A stretch of 64,000 bases of DNA from an uncultured Bacteroidales bacterium. Lineage in GTDB: Bacteria; Bacteroidota; Bacteroidia; Bacteroidales; UBA932. The position numbers and the translations under genes are program-made. This document shows positions 9,168 to 17,954 of this stretch, one piece after another (positions within the stretch are counted from its first letter, which is position 1; each line of letters starts with the position of its first letter). The notes under the pieces were generated by a model. That model made no database searches. It was not told the DNA's origin and saw nothing but the letters and a program-made list of their open reading frames with translations. Where the stretch lies: the NCBI GenBank assembly GCA_905234475.1, contig CAJOHX010000005.1:1-64000 (forward strand), given 5' to 3'.

Positions 9168-9884
9168 TTATATGAGATCCAAGGCAACTTCCACCATGTG
9201 GTTGAAGGTGGTCTGGCGCTCTTCGGGGGTTGTGACTTCGCCGGTGAGGATGTGGTCGGAGATGGTGCAGATTACGAGGGCCTTCCGGCCGGCATAGGCG
9301 GCGTTCATGTAGAGGGCGGAAGCCTCCATTTCTACGGCAAGGACGCCCATCTGGCGCCATTTCTCCGTCTGCGGATTCGCGGAGTAGAAGACATCGGAAG
9401 AGAGAACATTGCCCACTTTGTAATGATAGCCGTGCTCCTCGCAGGAGGCGGCTGCCCTGCGCAGCAGGTCAAAGTCGGCGATGGGGGCATAGGTTCCCGG
9501 CAGGTTGTACTGGGCGCCGTAATTGGAGTCCGTGCTGGCGCCCATGGCGATGACCAGGTCGCCGAGGTGCAGGTCGGGATCGTACGAGCCGGCGGAGCCC
9601 ACGCGGATGATGGTCTTGACGCCGTAGAAATGGTAGAGCTCGTAGGTGTAGATGCCGATGGAAGGGATGCCCATGCCGTGGCCCATCACGCTCACGCGCT
9701 TGCCGCGCACGGTGCCGGTGAAGCCCAGCATGTTGCGGACGCTGTTGAACTGGACGGGATTCTCCAAATAATTCTCGGCGATGAATTTGATGCGCAGCGG
9801 GTCGCCCGCCATGATGACGGTCTCGGCGATCTCGCCTTTCTGCGCCCCGATGTGGGGAGTGGGTGTATTGGCCATATTATTCAT
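9168..9884 (-). CDS. deoD: Purine-nucleoside phosphorylase
   Basis: TPHIGAQKGEIAETVIMAGDPLRIKFIAENYLE..., RVGSAGS, VEMEASALY. Confidence 0.92.
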   Translation of the reverse strand: MNNMANTPTPHIGAQKGEIAETVIMAGDPLRIKFIAENYLENPVQFNSVRNMLGFTGTVRGKRVSVMGHGMGIPSIGIYTYELYHFYGVKTIIRVGSAGSYDPDLHLGDLVIAMGASTDSNYGAQYNLPGTYAPIADFDLLRRAAASCEEHGYHYKVGNVLSSDVFYSANPQTEKWRQMGVLAVEMEASALYMNAAYAGRKALVICTISDHILTGEVTTPEERQTTFNHMVEVALDLI

Positions 9885-10755
9885 ATTGTCTGACGGGGAA
9901 AGTGAAATAGGTGTCCGGGTAGGGCTCGTCCTTGAGGGTGAAATGCCACCACTCGGAGTCGAGGGTCTTGAAGCCGTGACGCACCATCGCGTCGCGCAGG
10001 AGCATCCGCAGGGCGAACTGCTCCGGAGTAATGGTGGCAGTGTAGTCGGGATGCGACTCCTCGCCGAACCAGTCGAAGGTGCCGCCCATGTCGACCTCCC
10101 GCTCCGTGGCCATGTCGAAGAGCGTCAGGTCCACGGTGGAACCGCGCGTGTGACCGGATTTCTCCATGATATACTCCTGCTCGAAGAGCACGGATTTATC
10201 CAGGTCGGGATAGAAATAGGGCTTCATCAGCGTGTCGGAGACGTCCGCCGCCCAGCGGACGAAATGGTCCACCGCGCACTGCGGACGGTACGCGTCGAAG
10301 ATCTTGATGCGGTAGCCCTGCTCCTTGAGGTCGTCGCTCACGGCGAGCAGCGCCTCCGCGGCCTCGCGTGTCAGCAGCGCCGTGGGCTGCTCGTAGCCGT
10401 CGATGGGCACGCCCACGAAATTGTAGGAGGTATGGTAGCGGATCTCCAGGATGGCGTCCGGGATAAACTCGGCCAGGTCCACGAAATCGTCGTAGTTGGC
10501 CTCCGGGGCCTCCTTGGCCTTGCCGAACAGGCCGAAGACGGTGCGGATGGCGCGGGAGTGGCGGCGGGCGTCGCCTTTGACTTCGGCCACGGAGGCGGCG
10601 GAGATGCCGTCGATGCCCTTGATCTTGTTCTCGAACCGGGCAATGCCCAGGTACGCCGGGCGCAGGCGCTGCTCGTTGCTGGCCCAGCAGAGCAGCAGCA
10701 CGAGCACGGCGAGGAGGATCCACAGGATGCGGCGGGAAGTGCGTTTCTGTTTCAT
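9877..10755 (-). CDS. VanX/DdpX-like D-alanyl-D-alanine dipeptidase (M15D), membrane anchored
   Basis: N-terminal TM; IKIFDAYRPQCAVDHF, SGHTRGSTVDLTLFD, DSEWWHFTLKDEPYPDTYFTFPV. Confidence 0.85.
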   Translation of the reverse strand: MKQKRTSRRILWILLAVLVLLLCWASNEQRLRPAYLGIARFENKIKGIDGISAASVAEVKGDARRHSRAIRTVFGLFGKAKEAPEANYDDFVDLAEFIPDAILEIRYHTSYNFVGVPIDGYEQPTALLTREAAEALLAVSDDLKEQGYRIKIFDAYRPQCAVDHFVRWAADVSDTLMKPYFYPDLDKSVLFEQEYIMEKSGHTRGSTVDLTLFDMATEREVDMGGTFDWFGEESHPDYTATITPEQFALRMLLRDAMVRHGFKTLDSEWWHFTLKDEPYPDTYFTFPVRQYE

Positions 10756-10759
10756 GATG

Positions 10760-10767
10760 TAAAGATA
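10760..10767 (-). promoter_or_regulatory. -7-like box TATCTTTA, 4 nt before ATG of the dipeptidase
   Basis: Minus strand ATATCTTTACATCATG. Confidence 0.5.
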
Positions 10768-10800
10768 TTCAAAATAATTGCAAACCCCGCCGGGATTGAT

Positions 10801-10808
10801 TATTTTTG
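10801..10808 (+). promoter_or_regulatory. -7 box TATTTTTG with TTG at 10778-10780 (20-nt spacer), 4 nt before ATG
   Basis: TTG-N20-TATTTTTG-catt-ATG. Confidence 0.6.
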
Positions 10809-10812
10809 CATT

Positions 10813-11691
10813 ATGAAAAACATCAGAATTATCCTTTTTGCGGCCGTCGCTGCTCTCTCATTCATATCCTGCCAAAAAGAGCTGAAGCCTTCCCACGCCA
10901 TCACCATCGAGGCCGGCATCGGTTCGATGAGTCGCGCGACCACTGCAGGCAACACCACCACTTTCGTCACCGGAGACATCCTCTCCGTCTATGCCTGGAT
11001 GGGCAGCAAGACGGCGGTTTCCACGCCCCTCGTGGTCAATGGGGTGGAAAACACCCTGGGGACCGACGGCAAATGGATCCCCGCCCGCCAGATGCTCTGG
11101 AGAGACGTCACTTCCGCCCACTACTTCCTGGGCATCTACCCAAAGCGGACCGTCACCAACTTCACGGCGGATCCCTTCACGCTGAACCCGGCCGACTACG
11201 AAGCCAGCGACCTTCTCGTCGCCACCAACCTCACCGGTCTCAAGGCCAGCGACAACCCCGTGACGCTGAACTTCGACCACACAGTGGCCAAGCTCTTTGT
11301 CAACCTCAGCTTCCGCGACCAGTGGACCACGGCTCCTACGGTCACCGCTGTCACGGTCAAGGCCCGGAAGACGGGCACAGTGGATTATCTCACCAAGACC
11401 ATCACGGCTTCGGGCACGGAAACTGCTGCTCCGATCGCACTCTCCAAAATCGACAATGCCGCCTGGAGCGGCCTGCAGATACCCCAGTCGGGTGTGCAAA
11501 CCATCATCATTACCATCGAAGGCAACGACTTCGTCTTCACTCACTCGTCCGACATCCCGCTGGTGGGCGGCCAGTACACGACCGTCAACCTCAATGTGGG
11601 CCGCAATACCATTGAACTGGCCTCGGTCGGCGTCTCCAACTGGGCCGCCGGCACGACCATCGACGATGGCGACGCGCAGATTGTCGACTGA
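10813..11691 (+). CDS. Fimbrillin-family (Mfa-like) lipoprotein 1
   Basis: MKNIRIILFAAVAALSFISC lipobox; TTTFVTGDILSVYAWMG...VVNGVENTLGTDGKW...YFLGIYP. Confidence 0.8.
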   Translation: MKNIRIILFAAVAALSFISCQKELKPSHAITIEAGIGSMSRATTAGNTTTFVTGDILSVYAWMGSKTAVSTPLVVNGVENTLGTDGKWIPARQMLWRDVTSAHYFLGIYPKRTVTNFTADPFTLNPADYEASDLLVATNLTGLKASDNPVTLNFDHTVAKLFVNLSFRDQWTTAPTVTAVTVKARKTGTVDYLTKTITASGTETAAPIALSKIDNAAWSGLQIPQSGVQTIIITIEGNDFVFTHSSDIPLVGGQYTTVNLNVGRNTIELASVGVSNWAAGTTIDDGDAQIVD

Positions 11692-11696
11692 AGTCA

Positions 11697-12572
11697 ATGA
11701 GAATAAGAGAAACAGTCATCCTGGCCGTCACAGCCCTCCTGGCGCTGGCTTCCTGCACCAAGGGCCTTGGCGTGGCTCCCGTTGGTCCCCTGGAGATGCG
11801 GCTGGCTCCTTCGCTCGCAGACGGGCAGACCAAGGCCAGCCTCACCACGGAGGACCTGTATGCGTTCTGGCTGAAAGTGGACTGCCCGACCGATCCGACA
11901 TACAGTTATTATGAGAGAATAACCAAGACGGAAACGGGCTGGAAAGCCTCCAGGCCACTGTTCTGGAAAAACGAAACCACGCCGGTAACCTACTGCGCCG
12001 CTTTCGTCAACGGCTACAACTTTACGGAATGGGATTTCTCGAACAGTGTCAGTCATCTTGAAGTACTGGTCGACCAAAGCACGCTTGAGTATTTCCTCAA
12101 GAGCGATCTGCTTATTCTCGAACCATCCAGCATTGACTATGAATCCACCACGGATGGCGCGCTGCCGATAACGCTGAAACATGGCCTTTCCAGGGTGCGC
12201 TTCGTACTCAGTCTTGGGAACTCCTATTATGATAATGGCATCGGCCTGACGGACAACCCGGTTTCTAATTTGAAATTATACGGAATCAAGCTTGGATACG
12301 TTTATACGCCGGGCACCGGAGAGGTCGTTGGCAAAGTTTCGTTGTCGCATTTTCCTCGGGTTTTACCACTTCTGATCAGCTACACCCCCGGCACGGCATC
12401 GGATAAGACATCTACGGCTGTTTTTGAGGCCATTCTGCCTCCGCAGGTCTGCGAGCCCGGTTCCATCAGCGTGAGTTTCAGCATTGGGCCGACCGACTTT
12501 GAATGGATCAACGACAGAACCATTACCTTTAATCAGGACAAAACACTTGTCCTCCCCATCAGCTTGAACTAA
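11697..12572 (+). CDS. Fimbrillin-family-like lipoprotein 2 (divergent)
   Basis: ALLALASC lipobox, ...RPLFWKNETTPVTYCAAF..., same operon. Confidence 0.65.
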   Translation: MRIRETVILAVTALLALASCTKGLGVAPVGPLEMRLAPSLADGQTKASLTTEDLYAFWLKVDCPTDPTYSYYERITKTETGWKASRPLFWKNETTPVTYCAAFVNGYNFTEWDFSNSVSHLEVLVDQSTLEYFLKSDLLILEPSSIDYESTTDGALPITLKHGLSRVRFVLSLGNSYYDNGIGLTDNPVSNLKLYGIKLGYVYTPGTGEVVGKVSLSHFPRVLPLLISYTPGTASDKTSTAVFEAILPPQVCEPGSISVSFSIGPTDFEWINDRTITFNQDKTLVLPISLN

Positions 12573-12576
12573 GATC

Positions 12577-14160
12577 ATGGTGAGAATCAAAACACATGTC
12601 CTGGCTGCCGTAATGCTTCTGGCGTTAACTGCCTGCAACAAAGACTTTGCTCCGGAGTCGGGGGGCATCATTGTCATTGATGCCGGCATCCGTGCCGGTA
12701 CCAAGGTGAGCTACGAGGGCGACGCCACGGAGTTCTCTGCCGGGGACCGGATTGCCGTGTATGCCTGGACGGGCGGTGCCGACGCCGTGCCGTCCAACCG
12801 CGTGGTGGACGGCGTGGGGAACACCCTCGGCACCGACGGCAAGTGGACGCCGGAGTCACGGATGTTCTGGTATGACGAAACGACGCCTCATTTCTTCCTG
12901 GGCATTTTCCCCGTTCCGGATGCCGTTGCCGACTTTACGGCCGATCCCTATACGCTGGATCCTTCGTCTGCGGCTTATACGGCCAGCGACCTGCTCGTTG
13001 CCACCAATTTCGGCACGGCGGGAGCAGGCCGCAAGGTTACCGACGGCGCGGTCCCGCTCAATTTTGACCATGTCCTGGCCAAACTGAACGTAAACCTGAA
13101 GTTCAATAGCCAGTGGGCAACCACGCCTGCGGTAAGCTCCGTGAGCGTCACGGCGCGGAAGACCGCCACGGTGAACTACCTTACCAAAACCGTCACCGCT
13201 ACGGCTACAGAGACTCCGGCCCCGGTGGACATCCCGGCCGCGGCTTCTGCTGCCACGGGTTATGCTCTCAGCTACAGCGGCCTGCAGGTGCCCCAGGGGG
13301 GTGTCACGGACGTGACCGTAACCATTGCCGGCAAGCATTACGTGTATGAATCCGCCTCCGACATTCCGCTCATCGCCGGCCAGTACACGACCCTTGGCCT
13401 GGTGGTGGAACTGGACAAAATCGTGCTGGGAAGCATTTCCGTGACAGATTGGGATACGGAATCTTTTTCCGACACGGAGCCGGTGCTGACGACGGTGGTG
13501 GACGGCCACGAGTTTGTAAATATGGGCGACGGGATCAAATGGGCCACTTGCAACGTCGGCGCTGCAAACCCATGGGAACGTGGTTTCAGTTATGGCTGGG
13601 GTGAGAAGATTCAGACGACAGCCTATCATTATGATGAACATTTTAATCCACATCCTACCGGTCCGGATGATTTGATTATAACGACCCCTCCTGATTGGTC
13701 AAACTACTCGTTCAATCCTTCTCATGACGGAGCATCATTTACCAAGTATACTGGAAGTGACTATACCGCGTTGCAAGCCGGAGATGACGTGGCTACGGCG
13801 ACGTGGGGCAGCCATTGGCGCATTCCTACACGCGATGAGTGGGCGACACTGCGCGACCCTTCCAAGTACCTTTGGAAATTGAAATGGATAAATGGCGTTC
13901 CCGGATTGGAGGTAATCCGCCTCTCTGGCTACTGCGCCGGCAACGCTATCTTTCTGCCCTGGACCGATGAGTTTAATGTAATTGTTATCCCACGCAAGTC
14001 AGGCAACTATTGGTCTTCCTCCCTTGACCAGAATAATCCATGCAAGGCCTGGAGCATGTTGTTCAATTTCACGGAAACCGAAGAGGATGGAGATATCTAT
14101 TTAGGGGAGTCCTCTCTGGAGCGCTGCCATGGTTTGTTTATTCGTCCTGTTACAGATTAA
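12577..14160 (+). CDS. Fimbrillin-family lipoprotein 3 with C-terminal FISUMP-like domain
   Basis: FSAGDRIAVYAWTGGADAVPSNRVVDGVGNTLGTDGKW; C-term GDGIKWATCNVGA...WRIPTRDEWATL...YWSSS...RPVTD. Confidence 0.8.
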   Translation: MVRIKTHVLAAVMLLALTACNKDFAPESGGIIVIDAGIRAGTKVSYEGDATEFSAGDRIAVYAWTGGADAVPSNRVVDGVGNTLGTDGKWTPESRMFWYDETTPHFFLGIFPVPDAVADFTADPYTLDPSSAAYTASDLLVATNFGTAGAGRKVTDGAVPLNFDHVLAKLNVNLKFNSQWATTPAVSSVSVTARKTATVNYLTKTVTATATETPAPVDIPAAASAATGYALSYSGLQVPQGGVTDVTVTIAGKHYVYESASDIPLIAGQYTTLGLVVELDKIVLGSISVTDWDTESFSDTEPVLTTVVDGHEFVNMGDGIKWATCNVGAANPWERGFSYGWGEKIQTTAYHYDEHFNPHPTGPDDLIITTPPDWSNYSFNPSHDGASFTKYTGSDYTALQAGDDVATATWGSHWRIPTRDEWATLRDPSKYLWKLKWINGVPGLEVIRLSGYCAGNAIFLPWTDEFNVIVIPRKSGNYWSSSLDQNNPCKAWSMLFNFTETEEDGDIYLGESSLERCHGLFIRPVTD

Positions 14161-14164
14161 TAGT

Positions 14165-16699
14165 ATGAAGTTCAAGAGGATAAACAGATTCATCGGACTG
14201 GCGGCTGCGCTCTTCGCATTGATGGCCTGTGCAAAGGATCCCGGTCCGGCCGGGACGGGGGAGATTACCGTGGAGGCGACGGTCGGATCCATGACCAAAG
14301 TCAGCGACGACGGCGTGCACACCCGGTTTGCCGCCGGCGACAAGATTGCCGTCTATGCCTGGACGGGCAGTGCCGCGACGATTCCCGCCACCCGTGTGGT
14401 GGACGGCGTGGAGAACACTTTCAACGGCACCCAATGGACTCCCGCCGAGCCGATGCGTTGGAAGAACCCGACCGACGCGCATTTCTTCCTGGGGATCCAC
14501 CCGGTTCCTTCGTCGGCCATCGGGGATTTCACGGCCGTTCCGTACACGGTGGACCAGACTGACCCAGCGGCCGGAGACCTTCTCTTAGCCACCCATTTCG
14601 GCGGCGGGAATGCCGGCGTAAAGGCCTTCGACGGCGTCGTTCCGCTGGTGTTCAGCCATGTCATGGCCCGGCTCAGTGTAAACCTGCGTCTGCGTAATCG
14701 TTTTACGCCTGTTCCATCAGCGAGCGATGTCCATGTGACCATCGTTTCAAAGGACGGTGCCACGGTCAACTATCTGGCAAAGACGGTCTCTCCCACCGGT
14801 TCTGCCACCACCATTTCTCTTCCTGTTGCCGCGACTGTCGCATCGGGCTACACCCTCAGCTACAGCGGTATCCAGGTCCCGCAAGCCGGTGTGAAGAAGA
14901 TTACCGTCTCCATCGCTGACGATGAGTATGTTTATGAGTCGGCTTCCGATATCCCGCTGACGGGCGGAAAGCATACCAGCTTAGGCTTTGTCCTGGGCGT
15001 GGATAAGCTGGAACTCAGCAATGTCACGGTGGCTGATTGGGGGACCGACGAAGTCCTTCCCACCGTACAGGTGCTTCCGTCCATGACGGCCAACCCGCTT
15101 ACATTCGAAGCAAAGACGGCGGGTGCGGAGGTAAGGTTCAAAGTCTGCACTGCGGCCGCTGCAAACCCTGTTTTCTTCCGTACCTTTGATGGCTCGACAT
15201 GGATGGATTGGGCGGAATATACCAGCAACGAAGCAATCGTGTTGGCTCACGCCGGGGATTATGTGCAGTTCCGGTCTTCCAATACTTCTTATGCAACAAG
15301 TGCCGATGTGGATGAATCCAGTCATTTCTCCCTCTCTGCCGACTGTTATGTCTATGGCAACATCATGAGCCTCATTGATAAAGACAACTTTGCTGATATT
15401 GATAATATAACGCTGACGGGCAGTTACAACTTCTGCAACCTGTTCAGGGACGACACGCACCTGATGGTGCATCCCTCAAATCGACTCGTGCTTCCCGTCA
15501 CGACGCTGGCCGAATGGTGCTACGCATATATGTTCTACGGCTGTACCAACCTGAGCTCTGCGCCCGGGTTGCCGGCCACGTCGCTTGCCACGGGTTGTTA
15601 TCATGGGATGTTCGAGGGCTGTAGCAACCTGACGTCTGCACCCGGCTTGCCTGCTACGACTTTGGCTGAGAGTTGCTACAGCCGGATGTTCGCGAAATGT
15701 ACCCATCTGACCGCCGCGCCCGGGCTGCCCGCAACAACGTTGGCGAACAGTTGCTACAACAGCATGTTCTTGGGCTGCACGAAACTGTCAGCTGCTCCAA
15801 CGCTACCTGCGCCGACGCTGACGGCGTCATGTTATGCATCTATTTTCTCCGGTTGCAGCAGACTCAACTACGTGAGATGCTATGCCGCTGACATCACGGC
15901 CGCATATTGCCTGTTGGATTGGCTTGGAGATGCGGGCATAGCCGACGGTTGCGAACGCGTGGTCTATGCCAGACTGGATATGCTGAGCGTTGGAACGGAC
16001 GATGCAGATGCCCAGTGGAGGCTCACGGTATCCGGAACCGATGGCAAGCGCTGGACGCTGGCCGACCGCTACCGCTACGTTGAGATGGGTGATGGCCTCC
16101 AGTGGGCAATGTGCAACATGGGCGCCGACAATCCCTGGGATTACGGCGACTACTTTGCCTGGGGCGAGACTGCACCGAAATCTTTCTTTACTTGGAATTC
16201 CTACAAGTTTACCGTTTCGTATTCGAACCCGGGCAGTTATATCGAACGGGTAGTCGTCTTATCGAAATATAAATGGATCCCGGGAGAGGAAGACTGGTAT
16301 CATTGTGATTATTACGAATTGCAAACCGAGGATGATGCCGCACAACAGATCTGGGGCGATGGCTGGCGTATTCCTACGAAGGAGGAATGGCAGGCGCTGA
16401 TGGATTTGGCCAACTTCGACTGGAGCTGGACTTCTGATTACAACGGTACCGGCATCGCAGGCATGGTTGTAACCAGTAAGGTGACTGGCTACGAAGGCAA
16501 CAGCATCTTCCTCCCTGCTGCCGGCCGCTATGACGGAGGCAGTCTCGGCTATGCGGGATCCAGTGGGCAGTATTGGTCTTCGACCATCTTCAACCTCGAT
16601 CCGGATTATGCCCATACCCTTTATTTCCCGGATAATGGTGTCCAGATTGACGGTCTCGAACGCTGCTGGGGCCGCTCCGTCCGTGCCGTTCGGAACTAG
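14165..16699 (+). CDS. Fimbrillin-family lipoprotein 4 with 26-aa LRR-like repeats and C-terminal FISUMP-like domain
   Basis: Start corrected to MKFKRINR (14165); lipobox FALMAC; repeats CxxLxxAPxLPATTLaxxCYxxMFxx; GDGLQWAMCNMGADNPW...WRIPTKEEWQAL. Confidence 0.8.
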   Translation: MKFKRINRFIGLAAALFALMACAKDPGPAGTGEITVEATVGSMTKVSDDGVHTRFAAGDKIAVYAWTGSAATIPATRVVDGVENTFNGTQWTPAEPMRWKNPTDAHFFLGIHPVPSSAIGDFTAVPYTVDQTDPAAGDLLLATHFGGGNAGVKAFDGVVPLVFSHVMARLSVNLRLRNRFTPVPSASDVHVTIVSKDGATVNYLAKTVSPTGSATTISLPVAATVASGYTLSYSGIQVPQAGVKKITVSIADDEYVYESASDIPLTGGKHTSLGFVLGVDKLELSNVTVADWGTDEVLPTVQVLPSMTANPLTFEAKTAGAEVRFKVCTAAAANPVFFRTFDGSTWMDWAEYTSNEAIVLAHAGDYVQFRSSNTSYATSADVDESSHFSLSADCYVYGNIMSLIDKDNFADIDNITLTGSYNFCNLFRDDTHLMVHPSNRLVLPVTTLAEWCYAYMFYGCTNLSSAPGLPATSLATGCYHGMFEGCSNLTSAPGLPATTLAESCYSRMFAKCTHLTAAPGLPATTLANSCYNSMFLGCTKLSAAPTLPAPTLTASCYASIFSGCSRLNYVRCYAADITAAYCLLDWLGDAGIADGCERVVYARLDMLSVGTDDADAQWRLTVSGTDGKRWTLADRYRYVEMGDGLQWAMCNMGADNPWDYGDYFAWGETAPKSFFTWNSYKFTVSYSNPGSYIERVVVLSKYKWIPGEEDWYHCDYYELQTEDDAAQQIWGDGWRIPTKEEWQALMDLANFDWSWTSDYNGTGIAGMVVTSKVTGYEGNSIFLPAAGRYDGGSLGYAGSSGQYWSSTIFNLDPDYAHTLYFPDNGVQIDGLERCWGRSVRAVRN
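15542..15853 (+). repeat. Four tandem 78-bp (26-aa) coding repeats
   Basis: Units start at 15542, 15620, 15698, 15776. Confidence 0.85.
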
Positions 16700-16702
16700 C
16701 GT

Positions 16703-16721
16703 TGCCCGATCAGCTCGGGCA
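16703..16721 (+). terminator. Short hairpin after fimbrillin cluster, no U-tract
   Basis: TGCCCGA-tcagc-TCGGGCA. Confidence 0.35.
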
Positions 16722-16736
16722 TAACGATATAGAAAT

Positions 16737-17954
16737 ATGACAATAGAATTGGAAAACAAGCAGTTGCCGGTCCTGCTGCTGACCGGCTACCTGGGGAGCG
16801 GGAAGACCACGCTCCTCAACAGGATCCTCTCGAACCGCCGCGGCATCAAGTTCGCCGTGATCGTCAATGACCTGGGAGAAGTCAACATCGATGCCGACCT
16901 GATCGAGAAGGGCGGCGTCGTGGGCCAGACGGACGACAGCCTCGTGGCCTTGCAGAACGGCTGCATCTGCTGCACCCTCAAGATGGACCTCATCGCCCAG
17001 CTGGAGGAGCTCTCGCGGATGAACCGCTTCGACTACATCGCCATTGAGGCCAGCGGCATCTGCGAGCCGGCCCCGATTGCGCAGACGATCAACTCCTATC
17101 CGCACCTTTCGCGCCCGTCCTATCCGGGTGTGTCCGTCCCCACGCTGGACTGCATCGTGACGGTGGTGGACGCCCTGCGGATGAAGGATGAATTCGCCTG
17201 CGGCGAGGCCCTGCAGCGCGAAGATCTCGACGAGGAGGACATTGAGAACCTCGTGATCGAGCAGATCGAGTTCTGCAACATCGTGCTGCTCAACAAGGCT
17301 TCCGAAGTGACGCCCGAGGAGCTCGGCCGCGTCAGGAGCATCGTGCGGGCCCTGCAGCCCAAGGCCGAGATCCTGACCTGCGACTACGGCGAGATCGATC
17401 TCGACAAGCTCCTGCACACGGGCCTGTTCGATTTCGACAAGGTGGCCACCAGCGCCGCCTGGATTGCGGAAATCGAGCGGGATGACCATGACGACCATGA
17501 CGAAGACGATGATGACGACGACGAACACGAGGAGCACGGGCATCATCACCACCACCATCATGACGATGAAGGCGAAGCCGAGGAATACGGCATCGGGACC
17601 TATGTCTACTGCTCGCGTCCCGCGCTGGACATCAACAAGTTCGACTACATGGTGGCCCGCAGGTGGCCCAAGGAGATCATCCGTGCCAAGGGCCTGTGCT
17701 ACTTCAGCGCCGACACGGACAAGTGCTACATCTTCGAGACCTCCGGCCAGCAGAAGAACATCAAGGATGCCGGCTACTGGTTCGCCACCATGCCCCGCGA
17801 GGAGCTGGAGGAAGTGATGTCCCGCGACAGCAAGCTGCGCCATGACTGGGATCCCGAGTACGGCGACCGCATGAACAAGATTGTTTTCATCGGGCAGCAC
17901 CTCGACAAGGAGGCCATCGAGTCCCTGATGGACAGCTGCCTGGCGGACGACTAG
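16737..17954 (+). CDS. CobW/COG0523 G3E GTPase, metal chaperone-like, with acidic/His-rich insert
   Basis: GYLGSGKTTLLNRIL, NGCICCTLK, DDHDDHDEDDDDDDEHEEHGHHHHHHHDD. Confidence 0.9.
   Translation: MTIELENKQLPVLLLTGYLGSGKTTLLNRILSNRRGIKFAVIVNDLGEVNIDADLIEKGGVVGQTDDSLVALQNGCICCTLKMDLIAQLEELSRMNRFDYIAIEASGICEPAPIAQTINSYPHLSRPSYPGVSVPTLDCIVTVVDALRMKDEFACGEALQREDLDEEDIENLVIEQIEFCNIVLLNKASEVTPEELGRVRSIVRALQPKAEILTCDYGEIDLDKLLHTGLFDFDKVATSAAWIAEIERDDHDDHDEDDDDDDEHEEHGHHHHHHHDDEGEAEEYGIGTYVYCSRPALDINKFDYMVARRWPKEIIRAKGLCYFSADTDKCYIFETSGQQKNIKDAGYWFATMPREELEEVMSRDSKLRHDWDPEYGDRMNKIVFIGQHLDKEAIESLMDSCLADD

Noticed and set aside
8899-9360. ORF ending ...VEMGGVEPPSKQ...
   Set aside because: Reverse-strand translation of the tmRNA 3' end (T-arm reads as GVEPP), a familiar misannotation
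10778-10784. TTTG on the minus strand as -33 for the dipeptidase promoter
   Set aside because: The spacer to TATCTTTA is only about 13 nt, shorter than the usual spacing, so not annotated
9781-10812. N-terminal 344 aa of ORF 9781-11691
   Set aside because: Antisense to the dipeptidase; the real lipoprotein start with lipobox and promoter is at 10813
15542-15853. Tandem repeats as CRISPR
   Set aside because: The units are in-frame coding repeats with no unique spacers and no cas genes
10813-16699. Active diversity-generating retroelement
   Set aside because: No reverse transcriptase or template repeat in the window; only the target-like domain type is suggestive
16710-17900. 396-aa antisense ORF with HMMVVVMM-like tracts
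   Set aside because: Reverse complement of the CobW His/Asp-rich region
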